DNA of 32,053 nt, from assembly GCA_002339165.1 (NCBI GenBank), contig DDJS01000115.1:1-32053 (forward strand), read 5' to 3'. Positions 16,123 through 25,885 of this stretch are shown here, one piece after another. Below the pieces are notes generated by a model. It searched no databases. It was not told the origin of the DNA and saw only the letters and a list, made by a program, of their open reading frames with translations. How positions within the stretch are numbered: position 1 is the stretch's first letter; each line of letters begins with the position of its first letter. The position numbers were made by a program, and so were the translations under genes. Source of the stretch: Cellvibrionales bacterium UBA2618 (GTDB taxonomy: Bacteria > Pseudomonadota > Gammaproteobacteria > Pseudomonadales > Porticoccaceae).

Positions 16123-17420
16123 TGGAACCTGTTTTAACGCGCAATATCGGCCCCGAACGCTACCCCACCAATTTGGCGGCTTATCAAGCCAACCACGGCT
16201 ATCGCGGTCTGCGCAAGGCGCTCACCGAGATGTCGGCCGACGACTGTCAAGCGGTGGTAAAAAACTCCAGCCTGCGCGGTCGCGGCGGTGCCGGCTTTCC
16301 AACCGGCATGAAATGGAGCTTTGTACCCAGGGGAGACGCCTGCACACCCGGCCACAAGTACTTGGTCTGCAACGCTGATGAAATGGAGCCGGGTACCTTT
16401 AAAGACCGCCTGTTGATGGAGTGCGACCCGCACCAATTGATCGAGGGCATGATACTCGCCGCCTACACCATCGGTGCCGATATTGCCTACATTTTTATCC
16501 GTGGAGAGTATCTGGTGGCGATCCAGCGACTGCGCGATGCGATCGCTGAATGCTACGCCAGCGGCTACCTCGGCGAGAGGATTCTCGGTTCGGACTTTAA
16601 TCTGCAAATGTACGTCCATCCCAGCGCTGGACGCTACATCTGCGGTGAGGAAACCGCGCTGATCAACGCGCTCGAGGGCAAGCGCGCCAACCCCAGAGCT
16701 AAACCTCCCTTCCCACAGGTGAGTGGGCTCTGGGGCCGGCCCACCATCGTCAACAACGTCGAGACGCTGTGCAACATTCCACACATTATCGATCGCGGTG
16801 CAGACTGGTTCAAAACTCTCGGCATCGGTGAAGATAGCGGCACCAAACTGTTTGGGGTAAGCGGCAAAGTCAACAATCCGGGCTGTTGGGAACTGCCCAT
16901 GGGCACGCCAATTCGCGAAATCATCGACCAACACGCCGGCGGCATGCGCGCAGGATTCCAGCTAAAAGGCTTTCTGCCGGGCGGTGGTTCAACCGATTTC
17001 TTGGTTCCAGAACACCTCGATCTGGCGATGGATTACAACGTGATCGGTGCGGCTGGTAGCCGCATGGGTACCGGCACCATGATCATACTCGACGACCGCA
17101 CTTGCCCGGTTGGCATGGTACTGAATCTGATTCGGTTTTTCGCCCAAGAATCCTGTGGATTTTGCACCCCGTGCCGCGATGGATTGCCGTGGTCGCGGCA
17201 AGTTCTCGAAGACATCGAAAACGGCGCTGGCCGCAGCGAAGATCTGGAAACACTCGCTTACCAAGTGAAGTATATCGGCGCCATCGGCAATACCCACTGC
17301 GCCTTGGCACCCGGGGCTATGGAACCATTGCAGAGCGCGTTAAAGTATTTTTATGACGACTTTGCGCGGCATGTCAATGGCGGCCAATGCCCCTACCACA
17401 ACAACACAGGAGCCCCCTAG
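16122..17420 (+). CDS. nuoF: NADH-quinone oxidoreductase subunit F
   Basis: 51-kDa flavoprotein subunit where NADH reduces FMN, 432 residues. The FMN/NADH pocket is visible as RGRGGAGFPTGMKW (about 52-65), NADEMEPGTFKDR and CGEETALINALEG (174-186). Cluster N3 ligands are C345, C348 and C351 (SCGFCTPC) plus C393 (THCAL). Length is close to the E. coli protein (445). It starts one base inside nuoE and its stop abuts the nuoG ATG directly. Confidence 0.97.
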   Translation: MEPVLTRNIGPERYPTNLAAYQANHGYRGLRKALTEMSADDCQAVVKNSSLRGRGGAGFPTGMKWSFVPRGDACTPGHKYLVCNADEMEPGTFKDRLLMECDPHQLIEGMILAAYTIGADIAYIFIRGEYLVAIQRLRDAIAECYASGYLGERILGSDFNLQMYVHPSAGRYICGEETALINALEGKRANPRAKPPFPQVSGLWGRPTIVNNVETLCNIPHIIDRGADWFKTLGIGEDSGTKLFGVSGKVNNPGCWELPMGTPIREIIDQHAGGMRAGFQLKGFLPGGGSTDFLVPEHLDLAMDYNVIGAAGSRMGTGTMIILDDRTCPVGMVLNLIRFFAQESCGFCTPCRDGLPWSRQVLEDIENGAGRSEDLETLAYQVKYIGAIGNTHCALAPGAMEPLQSALKYFYDDFARHVNGGQCPYHNNTGAP

Positions 17421-20177
17421 ATGCCCAACATCACGATCGACGGCCAAACCCTAGAGGTCAAAGAGGGCGACAACATTCTACAGGCATGCCTGAATGCCGG
17501 GCTCGACTTGCCGTACTTTTGCTGGCACCCGGCAATGGGTTCCATCGGTTCTTGTCGCCAGTGCGCCCTAGTGCAATACCAGAATCCGAGTGACGAGCGC
17601 GGCCGCATTGTGATGGGCTGTATGACCCAGGTAACCGACGGCGCTCGCTTTTCACTGGACGCCAACAACGCGGTTGAATTTCGCGAGGCAGTGGTCGAAT
17701 CGTTGATGCTCAATCACCCGCACGACTGCCCCGTGTGTGCCGAGGGAGGCGAGTGCCATCTGCAGGATATGACGGTGATGGTTGGGCATCGAGATCGGCG
17801 CTATCGGGGCAAAAAGAATACCCATCGCAACCAGTATCTAGGCCCGCTCATTCACCACGAAATGAATCGCTGCATCACCTGCTATCGCTGCGAGCGCTTC
17901 TATCGTGATTACGCCGGCGGCACCGACCTCGGTGCCCAAGCATCGCGTGACCGACTGTATTTTGGCCGCCAGCAGGACGGCATATTGGAGAGTGAATTTT
18001 CCGGAAATCTTGTTGAGGTCTGTCCTACCGGGGTGTTTACCGACAAACCATTTTTGGCCGACTTTAGCCGTAAGTGGGATCTTCAATCGGCGCCCTCGAT
18101 CTGCGGAGGTTGCGGCGTCGGTTGCAACATCGCTCCGGGCGAGCGCTACGGACGTCTGAAGCGCGTCCACAACCGCTATCATAACGACATCAACGGCTAT
18201 TTTATCTGCGATCGCGGACGCTTCGGCAACAGCTATGTCAATGCCGACCAGCGCATTGACTACGCCGGCATTCAGGATGCCGATGGCCGCTTCACCGCGG
18301 TCGACCAAGCGTCCGCCATAGACACCGCCGGCGTCTGGCTCAAAAGTGCAAAAATTGGCGGCATCGGCTCGCCAAGGGCGTCGCTAGAGGCCAATTTCCT
18401 GCTACAGACTTGGGTAGGTGCCGATCAATTTTCCTCTGGGATCGCAGACATCGAGCGCGCAACGGTCGATCGGCAACTGCAAATCCTGCAATCAACACGG
18501 GCCATCAACCCGTCGATAAAACAGATGGAATTAGCGGATGCGGTGCTGATCCTCGGCGAGGATTTGACCCATACCGCGGCCCGCGTGGCACTGGCTTTGC
18601 GTCAGGCGGTGCGCAATAAATCGTTGGCGATGGCCAAGCAAATGGGACTTCCCAGTTGGCAGGATGCGGCTGTGCGCAATCTCGCTCAAGACGCACTGTC
18701 GCCGCTATTTGTGGTCACAAGTTACACCAGTCGACTCGACGATATCGCCCAGCGCACGGTAACGCTGGCACCCGATGAAATCGCCGAATTTGGCCGCCAA
18801 CTGGCCGCTCGACTGCAGGGCGAGCCCGCGCAAAGCCCGCTGATCGAAGAGCTTGCTAGCAGTCTAGCGGCAGCCGAGCGCCCGCTGATTATCAGCGGCA
18901 GCAGTATGTTGCAGAGCAACATCATCGACGCCGGTGCAGCCATCGCCGAAGCCCTGTGTCTCGACAACCCACAGACCATGCTCAGCTTAACCGCGCCAGA
19001 ATCGAATACGGTCGGCGCGGCGATGCTCGCGCACGCGAACAATCTATCCCTTGAGGGCATGGTCGAGCGCGCTGTTGAGCTGGATGTGTTGGTCATTTTG
19101 GAGAACGATTTGACGCGCCGCCTAGACGCCGTCTCGATGCAAAAGCTGGTCGACTCTGGAACCAAAATCATCGCCCTCGATGTCATTGAAAACGCCACTG
19201 TCGAGCACGCCAACATGGTCCTACCGGCGGCCTCGTTCGCCGAATCGCAAGGCACCTTAATCAACCATGAGGGACGCGCCCAGCGCTTTTTCCCGGTCTT
19301 TCCTCCGGCCGAGCAACGCCTGCCCAGTTGGCAGTGGCTGCTGCAGTTGGCCGCGCTCAGCGGCAATAGTCAACTGGCAGCGCTGACCCAGTTCGATCAG
19401 GTGGTCGATGCCTGCGCCGCCAGTCAACCGGCATTTGCCCATCTAAACGAAGTCGCTCCGGACCGGCGTTTTCGCGACCGCGGTCAAAAAATACCCCGCC
19501 AAACCCACCGCTACAGTGGCCGCACCGCGATCAATGCTGGAGTCTCAGTTCACGAACCGCAGCAACCCGTGGACCACGAGACACCGTTGGCCTTTAGTAT
19601 GGAGGGCCTCAATCGGGATCAACCATCGACCCTTATACCCTTCGTTTGGTCGCCGGGTTGGAACTCCAATCATGCGCTGCAGAAATTTCAAGCCGAGGTT
19701 GATGGCCCGCTCAAGGGTGGCCATTCCGGCGTGCACGTGCTGGTATCGTCGGCCAACGGCATCGATCACCCGGGGGCAGCAGTCGGCAATGCGCCCACCG
19801 ATCTGTGGCAATTGGTGCCAGTGCATCGCCTCCACGGCTCAGAGGAACTCAGCGCCCGCAGCGATGAAATCGCCGAATTAGCCGGCGATGCCTTTATCGC
19901 GCTCAACGCGGAAACGGCTGGGCAGCTAGAGGTCGCCGAGGGCGACCGACTGAAGGTTATCGCCAACGGCGACAGCGTCTCGCTCGCGGTCAAGATCGTC
20001 GATCGCATGGCGGTCGGATGCGCCGGTTACAGCTATGGTTATGCCGCAACCAGGGGGTTGATCGCCGGCGCCGGCGCCGATCTGCAACGGGATACAGACT
20101 GGCGACCACCGCAGCCGAGTTTGATCGCCACCGATCGCCAATCCATGGCCGTCGATCGAGGCAGCCCACATGTTTGA
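17421..20177 (+). CDS. nuoG: NADH-quinone oxidoreductase subunit G
   Basis: Large iron-sulfur subunit of the peripheral arm, 918 residues (E. coli about 908). Clusters can be read in order: N1b, C34-x10-C45-x2-C48-x18-C67; N5, H99 with C103, C106, C112; N4, C151, C154, C157, C201; and N7, C228, C231, C235, C263. The N7 cysteines are absent from many bacteria but present in the E. coli type. The remainder is a molybdopterin-oxidoreductase-like domain without cofactor role. The region near 690-740 is relatively polar and less conserved in look. It begins immediately after nuoF and overlaps nuoH by 8 bases. Confidence 0.97.
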   Translation: MPNITIDGQTLEVKEGDNILQACLNAGLDLPYFCWHPAMGSIGSCRQCALVQYQNPSDERGRIVMGCMTQVTDGARFSLDANNAVEFREAVVESLMLNHPHDCPVCAEGGECHLQDMTVMVGHRDRRYRGKKNTHRNQYLGPLIHHEMNRCITCYRCERFYRDYAGGTDLGAQASRDRLYFGRQQDGILESEFSGNLVEVCPTGVFTDKPFLADFSRKWDLQSAPSICGGCGVGCNIAPGERYGRLKRVHNRYHNDINGYFICDRGRFGNSYVNADQRIDYAGIQDADGRFTAVDQASAIDTAGVWLKSAKIGGIGSPRASLEANFLLQTWVGADQFSSGIADIERATVDRQLQILQSTRAINPSIKQMELADAVLILGEDLTHTAARVALALRQAVRNKSLAMAKQMGLPSWQDAAVRNLAQDALSPLFVVTSYTSRLDDIAQRTVTLAPDEIAEFGRQLAARLQGEPAQSPLIEELASSLAAAERPLIISGSSMLQSNIIDAGAAIAEALCLDNPQTMLSLTAPESNTVGAAMLAHANNLSLEGMVERAVELDVLVILENDLTRRLDAVSMQKLVDSGTKIIALDVIENATVEHANMVLPAASFAESQGTLINHEGRAQRFFPVFPPAEQRLPSWQWLLQLAALSGNSQLAALTQFDQVVDACAASQPAFAHLNEVAPDRRFRDRGQKIPRQTHRYSGRTAINAGVSVHEPQQPVDHETPLAFSMEGLNRDQPSTLIPFVWSPGWNSNHALQKFQAEVDGPLKGGHSGVHVLVSSANGIDHPGAAVGNAPTDLWQLVPVHRLHGSEELSARSDEIAELAGDAFIALNAETAGQLEVAEGDRLKVIANGDSVSLAVKIVDRMAVGCAGYSYGYAATRGLIAGAGADLQRDTDWRPPQPSLIATDRQSMAVDRGSPHV

Positions 20178-21144
20178 CTGGGCACCGATACTGTTGGCGC
20201 TGGCGATACTTGTCGGTGGCGTCGCCGGCGCGGCAGTGCTGACGTGGTGGGAGCGCAGGCTGCTGGGCTTTTGGCAAGATCGCCACGGCCCCAACCGCAT
20301 CGGTCCTTGGGGCATCGGCCAAGTCGCCGCCGACATGATCAAGTTGCTGTTAAAAGATGATTGGGTGCCCCCCTTTGCCGATCGCATGGTGTTTATTTTT
20401 GCGCCAACGGCGATTGTGGTCGCCATGATGATGGGCTTTGCCGTGGTGCCGTTTGCGCCCGGCATGCAAATCATCGATGTCAATATCGGGCTACTGTTCT
20501 TTCTCGGCATGACCTCTTTGGCGGTCTACAGCGTGCTGCTGGGTGGCTTGGCGTCGAACAACAAGTATGCGCTGTTGGGCGGACTGCGCTCGGCCTCGCA
20601 GATGGTCAGTTACGAAGTCTTTATGGGACTCTCGCTGATGGGTGTGGTGATGATGTCTGGCAGCTTTAGTTTAGTCGACATCGTTGCCGCGCAACGCGAT
20701 GTCTGGTTCTGCTTTTCACAGGCGCTGGGACTGCTGGTGTTTGTGGTCGCCGGCATCGCCGAGAGCCATCGCCTGCCGTTCGATCTACCGGAGGCCGAAC
20801 ACGAGCTGACCGCGGGTTTTCACACTGAGTATGGCGGTATGAAATTTGCCATGTTTATGCTCGGCGAATATCTCGGCCTGATGTTGATTTCGTGCATGAT
20901 CGTGACCTTATTTTTTGGCGGTTGGATGGGCCCCGCAGCGATCGCGCACTGGTTGCCACCGCTGGTCTGGTTCGGTATTAAAGTCGCTTTTGTGATCAAT
21001 TTTTTCGTGCTGTTGCGGGCGGCGATACCGCGGCCTCGATACGACCAACTAATGTCGTTGGGCTGGAAAGTCATGCTGCCGATCACGCTGGTTAATTTGG
21101 TGGTCACCGGCGGCATCTTGCTGTGGCTCGAGGAGGCCGTTTAA
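20170..21144 (+). CDS. nuoH: NADH-quinone oxidoreductase subunit H
   Basis: Membrane subunit at the joint of the two arms, forming the quinone chamber; 324 residues with about eight helices. Signatures are WWERRLLGFWQDRHGPNRIGP (about 26-46) and the quinone-site loop AESHRLPFDLPEAEHELTAG, rich in conserved acidic residues, then FHTEYGGMKFAMFMLGEY. It starts 8 bases inside nuoG and ends in a TAATG overlap with nuoI. Confidence 0.97.
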   Translation: MFDWAPILLALAILVGGVAGAAVLTWWERRLLGFWQDRHGPNRIGPWGIGQVAADMIKLLLKDDWVPPFADRMVFIFAPTAIVVAMMMGFAVVPFAPGMQIIDVNIGLLFFLGMTSLAVYSVLLGGLASNNKYALLGGLRSASQMVSYEVFMGLSLMGVVMMSGSFSLVDIVAAQRDVWFCFSQALGLLVFVVAGIAESHRLPFDLPEAEHELTAGFHTEYGGMKFAMFMLGEYLGLMLISCMIVTLFFGGWMGPAAIAHWLPPLVWFGIKVAFVINFFVLLRAAIPRPRYDQLMSLGWKVMLPITLVNLVVTGGILLWLEEAV

Positions 21145-21659
21145 TGTTGAGTCAATTGCGTACCCTGTGGGAGATCTTTAAACACAGCTTTACCAAGTCG
21201 GAGACCGTGCAGTATCCGGAGCAGATGCCCTATTTAGCACCGCGTTACCGCGGCCGCATTGTCCTTACCCGCGACCCGGATGGCGAGGAACGCTGCGTCG
21301 CCTGTAACCTGTGCGCGGCGGTCTGCCCAGTGGACTGCATTGCGCTGCAAAAAGACACCCGCGACGACGGCACCTGGTACCCCGAGTTTTTTCGCATCAA
21401 CTTCTCGCGTTGCATCATGTGTGGTATGTGCGAGGAAGCCTGCCCGACGTACGCGATTCAATTAACTCCGGATTTTGAAATGTGCGAATACGACCGTCAG
21501 AACATGGTCTACGAAAAAGAGCACTTGCTCATCAACGGCGTCGGCAAATATCCAGATTACAACTTTTACCGCGTCTCTGGCCTCAAGACGGCGTCCAAGG
21601 ACAAGGGCGAAGCGCACAACGAAACCACGCCCATCGACACCAAGAGTTTATTGCCCTAG
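21144..21659 (+). CDS. nuoI: NADH-quinone oxidoreductase subunit I
   Basis: Ferredoxin-like subunit of 171 residues that passes electrons between NuoG and NuoB. It has two [4Fe-4S] motifs: C51-x2-C54-x2-C57-x3-C61P (N6a) and C90-x2-C93-x2-C96-x3-C100P (N6b). A GTG at 21123 would extend the frame by seven codons, but ATG 21144 follows GAGGAGG, overlaps the nuoH stop by one base and gives the usual MLSQLRTLWEIFKHS-type start. The C-terminal 30 residues are polar and variable. Confidence 0.96.
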   Translation: MLSQLRTLWEIFKHSFTKSETVQYPEQMPYLAPRYRGRIVLTRDPDGEERCVACNLCAAVCPVDCIALQKDTRDDGTWYPEFFRINFSRCIMCGMCEEACPTYAIQLTPDFEMCEYDRQNMVYEKEHLLINGVGKYPDYNFYRVSGLKTASKDKGEAHNETTPIDTKSLLP

Positions 21660-21693
21660 GGGCGCGATAAGAAAACCGACATGGATACCGCCA

Positions 21694-22200
21694 ATGCTTG
21701 AAGTGACATTGTTTTATCTGGCCTCTGCGGTCGCCCTGGTAGCGACCATTTTGGCCATGACCCGCGCCAATGCCATTCATGCATTGATCTACTTGATCGT
21801 CTCACTGCTGGCGGTGGCAGTGATCTTCTTTATTATCGGTGCGCCGTTTGCAGCGGCGCTTGAGATCGTTATCTATGCCGGCGCCATCATGGTGTTATTT
21901 GTGTTTGTGATTATGATGTTAAACCTTGGCGAGGAGGGCGACGCCCGCGAGCGGCAGTGGTTGCAACCGCGCATCTGGTCGGGCCCGGCGGCGTTGTCAC
22001 TGGTATTGCTCGGCGAGCTACTGTACTTAATGTCGACCATTACCGGGCCCGCTTCAATCGGCGTGGTATCGGCAAAAACGGTCGGCATGGCGCTCTTTGG
22101 CCCTTACGTTCTGGCCGTCGAATTGGCCTCGATGTTGCTGCTCGCCGGTCTGGTCGGGTCCTACCACCTCGGGCGCCGTGCCCTCGAGCGGGAGGGTTAG
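21694..22200 (+). CDS. nuoJ: NADH-quinone oxidoreductase subunit J
   Basis: Membrane subunit of 168 residues with five hydrophobic helices. The diagnostic helix is ALEIVIYAGAIMVLFVFVIM followed by MLN, whose flexible segment takes part in coupling in complex I. LFGPYVLAVELASMLLLAGL near the C-terminus matches E. coli almost residue for residue. The frame is open back into nuoI, but ATG 21694 gives the normal MLEVTLFYLAS start. The ribosome site is weak (GGA about 9 bases before). A six-codon ORF (ATG 21681) ends over this start and could aid coupling. The 34-base gap after nuoI is the largest inside the operon. Confidence 0.95.
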   Translation: MLEVTLFYLASAVALVATILAMTRANAIHALIYLIVSLLAVAVIFFIIGAPFAAALEIVIYAGAIMVLFVFVIMMLNLGEEGDARERQWLQPRIWSGPAALSLVLLGELLYLMSTITGPASIGVVSAKTVGMALFGPYVLAVELASMLLLAGLVGSYHLGRRALEREG

Positions 22201-22203
22201 ACG

Positions 22204-22518
22204 ATGCAAGAATTGGCTGTGCCACTCAACCACGTGCTACTTGTCTCGTCCTTGCTGTTTTGCATCGGCATGTTGGGATTGATGATGCGCCGTAACATCA
22301 TCTTTATATTGATGTCGCTGGAGGTGATGTTGAATGCCTCGGCGCTTGCGTTTATCGCCGCTGGGGCGCACTGGGGGCAGCCCGATGGGCAGATAATGTT
22401 TATGCTCATTCTCAGCGTTGCCGCCGCGGAAGTGGCGGTTGGGCTGGGTTTGGTGCTGCAGGTGCAACGGCGCTTTAAAACGCTCGACATGGACAATGCC
22501 AACCGGATGAGGGGCTGA
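22204..22518 (+). CDS. nuoK: NADH-quinone oxidoreductase subunit K
   Basis: Small three-helix membrane subunit, 104 residues (usual length about 100), lying in the proton path between NuoJ and NuoN. The two membrane glutamates needed for proton transfer in E. coli (E36, E72) correspond to E40 in FILMSLEVMLN and E76 in SVAAAEVAVGLGL. Three bases separate it from nuoJ and two from nuoL. Confidence 0.96.
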   Translation: MQELAVPLNHVLLVSSLLFCIGMLGLMMRRNIIFILMSLEVMLNASALAFIAAGAHWGQPDGQIMFMLILSVAAAEVAVGLGLVLQVQRRFKTLDMDNANRMRG

Positions 22519-22520
22519 GC

Positions 22521-24368
22521 ATGAGCAATGCTATCGGGTTAGTGCCGCTCCTGCCGCTGCTGAGTTCGCTGCTATTGATGATCTTTGGAGCACGCCTGAC
22601 ACGCTCGACGATCACCCTGCTCGGGGTCGGTTCGGTCGGCGCTGCCGCCCTCGCAACCGCTGCGCTAGCAATGGAATTTATGGCCAATCCGCAACCCATC
22701 GAGGTCACGCTATGGACCTGGATGAAGGTTGCCAACCTGGCACCGGGCGTGGCCTTTTACGTCGATGGCCTGACCCTGGTGATGATGTCGGTGATCACCG
22801 GTGTGGGCTTTTTAATTCACTTGTTTTCGAGTGAATTTATGCATCAAGACGTTAGCTACGCTCGCTATTTTGCCTATCTAAATATGTTTGTCTCCGCCAT
22901 GTTGGTACTGGTGCTGGCGGATAATTTACTGCTGCTGTACCTCGGTTGGGAGGGCGTTGGGGTGTGCAGCTATCTGCTAGTGGGTTTTTGGTACACCGAC
23001 AGAGCCAACGGCCGTGCGGCGCGCAAGGCGTTCATAGTCACCCGCATCGGCGATACGGCGATGGCACTCGGCCTGTTATTACTGTTTACCGAACTCGGCA
23101 CGCTGGATATTCAAAGTATGGTCGGCGCCGCCAACGCCAAGTGGCAGGTCGGCGACAGTCTGCCAACACTGGCCTGCTTACTGCTACTCGCAGGGGCCGC
23201 AGGAAAATCCGCGCAACTGCCCCTGCACACCTGGCTGCCCGACGCTATGGCCGGCCCAACGCCGGTTAGCGCGCTGATTCATGCCGCCACCATGGTCACC
23301 GCCGGGGTCTATTTAATCGCCCGCACCCACGGCCTGTTCCTGCTCTCGCCCACCGCCATGACCACCGTCGCCATCGTCGGTATCGCGACCTCGCTGCTAG
23401 CGGCCGTGACCGCGCTGATGCAATCGGATATCAAGCGCATACTCGCCTACTCAACCATCAGCCAGATCGGCTACATGTTTTTGGCGCTCGGCGTCGGCGC
23501 TTGGACGGCGGGCATTTTTCATCTAATGACCCACGCTTTTTTTAAAGCGCTGCTATTTCTCGGTTCGGGCGCGATCATCCACTGCCTCCACCACGAGCAC
23601 AACATCTTCAAGATGGGCGGACTGCGCAGCCGTATGCCGGTGACTTTTTGGAGCTTTATGATCGGTTCCGCAGCGCTCGCCGCACTGCCCATGACCTCTG
23701 GCTTTTTTAGCAAGGATCAGATTCTTTTGCAGGCCTACCAACAGGCGAGCATTGGCCCGTGGCTGTGGCTCGCGGGATTACTCGGTGCACTGTTGACCGC
23801 GGTGTATAGCTTTCGTCTGGTATTTATCGTGTTTTTCGGCAACGCCAAGACCGAGCCCGATCGCGAGATCGGCTGGGCCATGGCCATTCCACTGACCATA
23901 CTCTGCGCGCTATCGATGGTCGGTGGCTATTTCGCGCTACCGCTGGCACAGGTATTCCCAGCCGCCAGTGCCGACCACCCAGCGCACTGGGTTGAGATTG
24001 TCTCGATCGGCGTGCCGCTAGTCGGCCTAGCCATTGCCTACGGCCTCTACCTCGGGCGTCAACTGAGCGTGCCATCGTGGACCATGGGCGGGACTGGCCG
24101 GGCGCTTCGCGAATTTTGGTTTTCAGGCTGGGGCATCGACCGACTCTACGATGGGCTTTTGGTACGTCCCTACGATCGATTGGCGGCGTTGTTCTCGAGC
24201 GAACCGGTCGACAGCGTTTACAGCGCCATCGTCGATGTTAATCAAACGCTGCACCAGTGGCTCAGCAATACCCAATCCGGGCGCATGCGCTGGTATATCG
24301 CGAGCATGGTGTTCGGCTTGATCGCGCTGCTCGGCATCGCGTTTAACATTGCACCGGGAGCGCTCTAA
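22521..24368 (+). CDS. nuoL: NADH-quinone oxidoreductase subunit L
   Basis: Distal antiporter-like proton-pumping subunit, 615 residues with many membrane helices and a long C-terminal extension of the kind that forms the lateral helix along the membrane arm. Key residues of the half-channels are visible: E144 in YLGWEGVGVCSYLL and K228 in AGKSAQLPLHTWLPDAM. The adjoining GPTPVSALIHAATMVTAGVY segment is the standard NuoL/Mrp signature. It overlaps nuoM by one base (TAATG). Confidence 0.97.
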   Translation: MSNAIGLVPLLPLLSSLLLMIFGARLTRSTITLLGVGSVGAAALATAALAMEFMANPQPIEVTLWTWMKVANLAPGVAFYVDGLTLVMMSVITGVGFLIHLFSSEFMHQDVSYARYFAYLNMFVSAMLVLVLADNLLLLYLGWEGVGVCSYLLVGFWYTDRANGRAARKAFIVTRIGDTAMALGLLLLFTELGTLDIQSMVGAANAKWQVGDSLPTLACLLLLAGAAGKSAQLPLHTWLPDAMAGPTPVSALIHAATMVTAGVYLIARTHGLFLLSPTAMTTVAIVGIATSLLAAVTALMQSDIKRILAYSTISQIGYMFLALGVGAWTAGIFHLMTHAFFKALLFLGSGAIIHCLHHEHNIFKMGGLRSRMPVTFWSFMIGSAALAALPMTSGFFSKDQILLQAYQQASIGPWLWLAGLLGALLTAVYSFRLVFIVFFGNAKTEPDREIGWAMAIPLTILCALSMVGGYFALPLAQVFPAASADHPAHWVEIVSIGVPLVGLAIAYGLYLGRQLSVPSWTMGGTGRALREFWFSGWGIDRLYDGLLVRPYDRLAALFSSEPVDSVYSAIVDVNQTLHQWLSNTQSGRMRWYIASMVFGLIALLGIAFNIAPGAL

Positions 24369-25885
24369 TGGCCATGATCAATCTGGTATTGATACTCCTC
24401 GTCGGCGGAGTTATCGCGGCATTGTCTGAGCGTTGGAGCAGCAATGCGCCGCGTTGGGTGGCGCTCGCGACCATTGCTCTGACGCTCGGTTACCTGCTCT
24501 CTCAAATGGCGACGATGGAGGACCTGCAACGTCTACAAGCGTCGACGCCAAGCGACCCAGCCACCTGGCTCTTGCACTTTAAGAGCCCTTGGATCCCAGC
24601 ATTTGGCATCAACCTAGAAATGGCGCTCGATGGAATCAGCCTATTAATGGTATTGCTGACGCTGTTTTTAGGCGCCGTTGCGGTCAGCGCCTCATGGACC
24701 GACGTCGATCAGCATCAGGGGTTTTTCGAAGCCAACCTGCTGTGGACGCTGGCCGGTGTGCTGGGCGTCTTTATGGCCGTTGATCTGCTGTTGTTCTTCG
24801 TGTTTTGGGAAGTGATGCTGATCCCCATGTATTTTATGATCGCCATTTGGGGCCATGAAAATCGCGGTTACGCGGCGATGAAGTTTTTCATTTTTACCCA
24901 GGCCAGCGGCCTGCTGATGCTGGTGGCAACGCTGGGGCTAGTGGCTGCCCACCGCGAGGCGACTGGCGTCTTCAGCTTTAGTTATTTTGACCTGTTGCAT
25001 ACGCCGATGAGCGAAACCACCGCGCACTGGTTGATGCTCGGCTTTTTTATCGCCTTTGTGGTCAAACTACCAGGCTTTCCGTTTCACACCTGGCTGCCCG
25101 ACGCGCACACTCAAGCGCCGACCGCCGGCAGCGTGATCCTCGCCGGGATTCTTCTCAAGACAGGCGCCTATGGCCTGATTCGTTTTGCCGTGCCGCTGTT
25201 TCCTGCAGCCGCCGTCGAATTTGCGCCGATTGCGCTGTTTTTGGGGGTTACCGGCATCCTCTACGGTGCCGTGCTGGCCTTTGCGCAGACGGACTTTAAG
25301 CGGCTCGTGGCCTATAGCAGCGTCAGCCATATGGGCTTTATCCTGCTCGGCGTCTACGCCTTGAACGAACTGGCGCTGCAGGGCGCAGTGATGCAAATGA
25401 TCGCCCATGGATTTAGTACCGCTGCGCTGTTTATGATCGCTGGAGCGCTACAGGAACGTCTGCACAGCCGCGACATGCGGCAGATGGGTGGCCTGTGGCA
25501 GGCCATGCCGCGCATGGGGGCGGTGGCTATGTTCTTTGTGATCGCCTCGTTGGGATTGCCAGGACTGGGAAATTTTGTCGCCGAATTTTTGGTTTTGCTG
25601 GGTGTCTTTCAAGTCGATCGTTGGATAGCGGTGATCGCGGCGCTTGGATTGATCACCGGTGCAGTGTATTCGCTGATGCTGATGCAGCGGGCGTTCCACG
25701 GCGAGCCCAACCCGCGCTTTGAGAATCTGCAACTTGACGACTTTGGCGCGCGTGAAATGCTCACCATGGCGGCGATGATCGTCGCGCTTGTAGCCCTCGG
25801 GCTTTATCCACAACCGATATTCGACACCACCCAGTCGTCGGTGTTGGGACTGGTCGAATGGAGCGCACAGGGGGTGCCACAATGA
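24368..25885 (+). CDS. nuoM: NADH-quinone oxidoreductase subunit M
   Basis: Middle antiporter-like proton-pumping subunit, 505 residues with about 14 helices. E148 in FFVFWEVMLIPMYF and K233 in VVKLPGFPFHTWLPDAHTQ match E144 and K234 of E. coli. The APTAGSVILAGILLKTGAYG segment is the family signature. Met3 offers an alternative start. It overlaps both neighbours, by one base with nuoL and four with nuoN. Confidence 0.97.
   Translation: MAMINLVLILLVGGVIAALSERWSSNAPRWVALATIALTLGYLLSQMATMEDLQRLQASTPSDPATWLLHFKSPWIPAFGINLEMALDGISLLMVLLTLFLGAVAVSASWTDVDQHQGFFEANLLWTLAGVLGVFMAVDLLLFFVFWEVMLIPMYFMIAIWGHENRGYAAMKFFIFTQASGLLMLVATLGLVAAHREATGVFSFSYFDLLHTPMSETTAHWLMLGFFIAFVVKLPGFPFHTWLPDAHTQAPTAGSVILAGILLKTGAYGLIRFAVPLFPAAAVEFAPIALFLGVTGILYGAVLAFAQTDFKRLVAYSSVSHMGFILLGVYALNELALQGAVMQMIAHGFSTAALFMIAGALQERLHSRDMRQMGGLWQAMPRMGAVAMFFVIASLGLPGLGNFVAEFLVLLGVFQVDRWIAVIAALGLITGAVYSLMLMQRAFHGEPNPRFENLQLDDFGAREMLTMAAMIVALVALGLYPQPIFDTTQSSVLGLVEWSAQGVPQ

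Noticed and set aside
16134..16934. Long antisense ORF (266 codons) inside nuoF, and similar antisense frames in nuoCD and nuoG
   Set aside because: They lie fully opposite well-conserved nuo genes, show no domain and are expected from the GC-rich codon pattern of the sense strand.
21475..21693. Upstream extension of nuoJ by about 73 codons into nuoI
   Set aside because: The added part is an out-of-frame translation of nuoI; the protein from 21694 matches NuoJ from its first residue.
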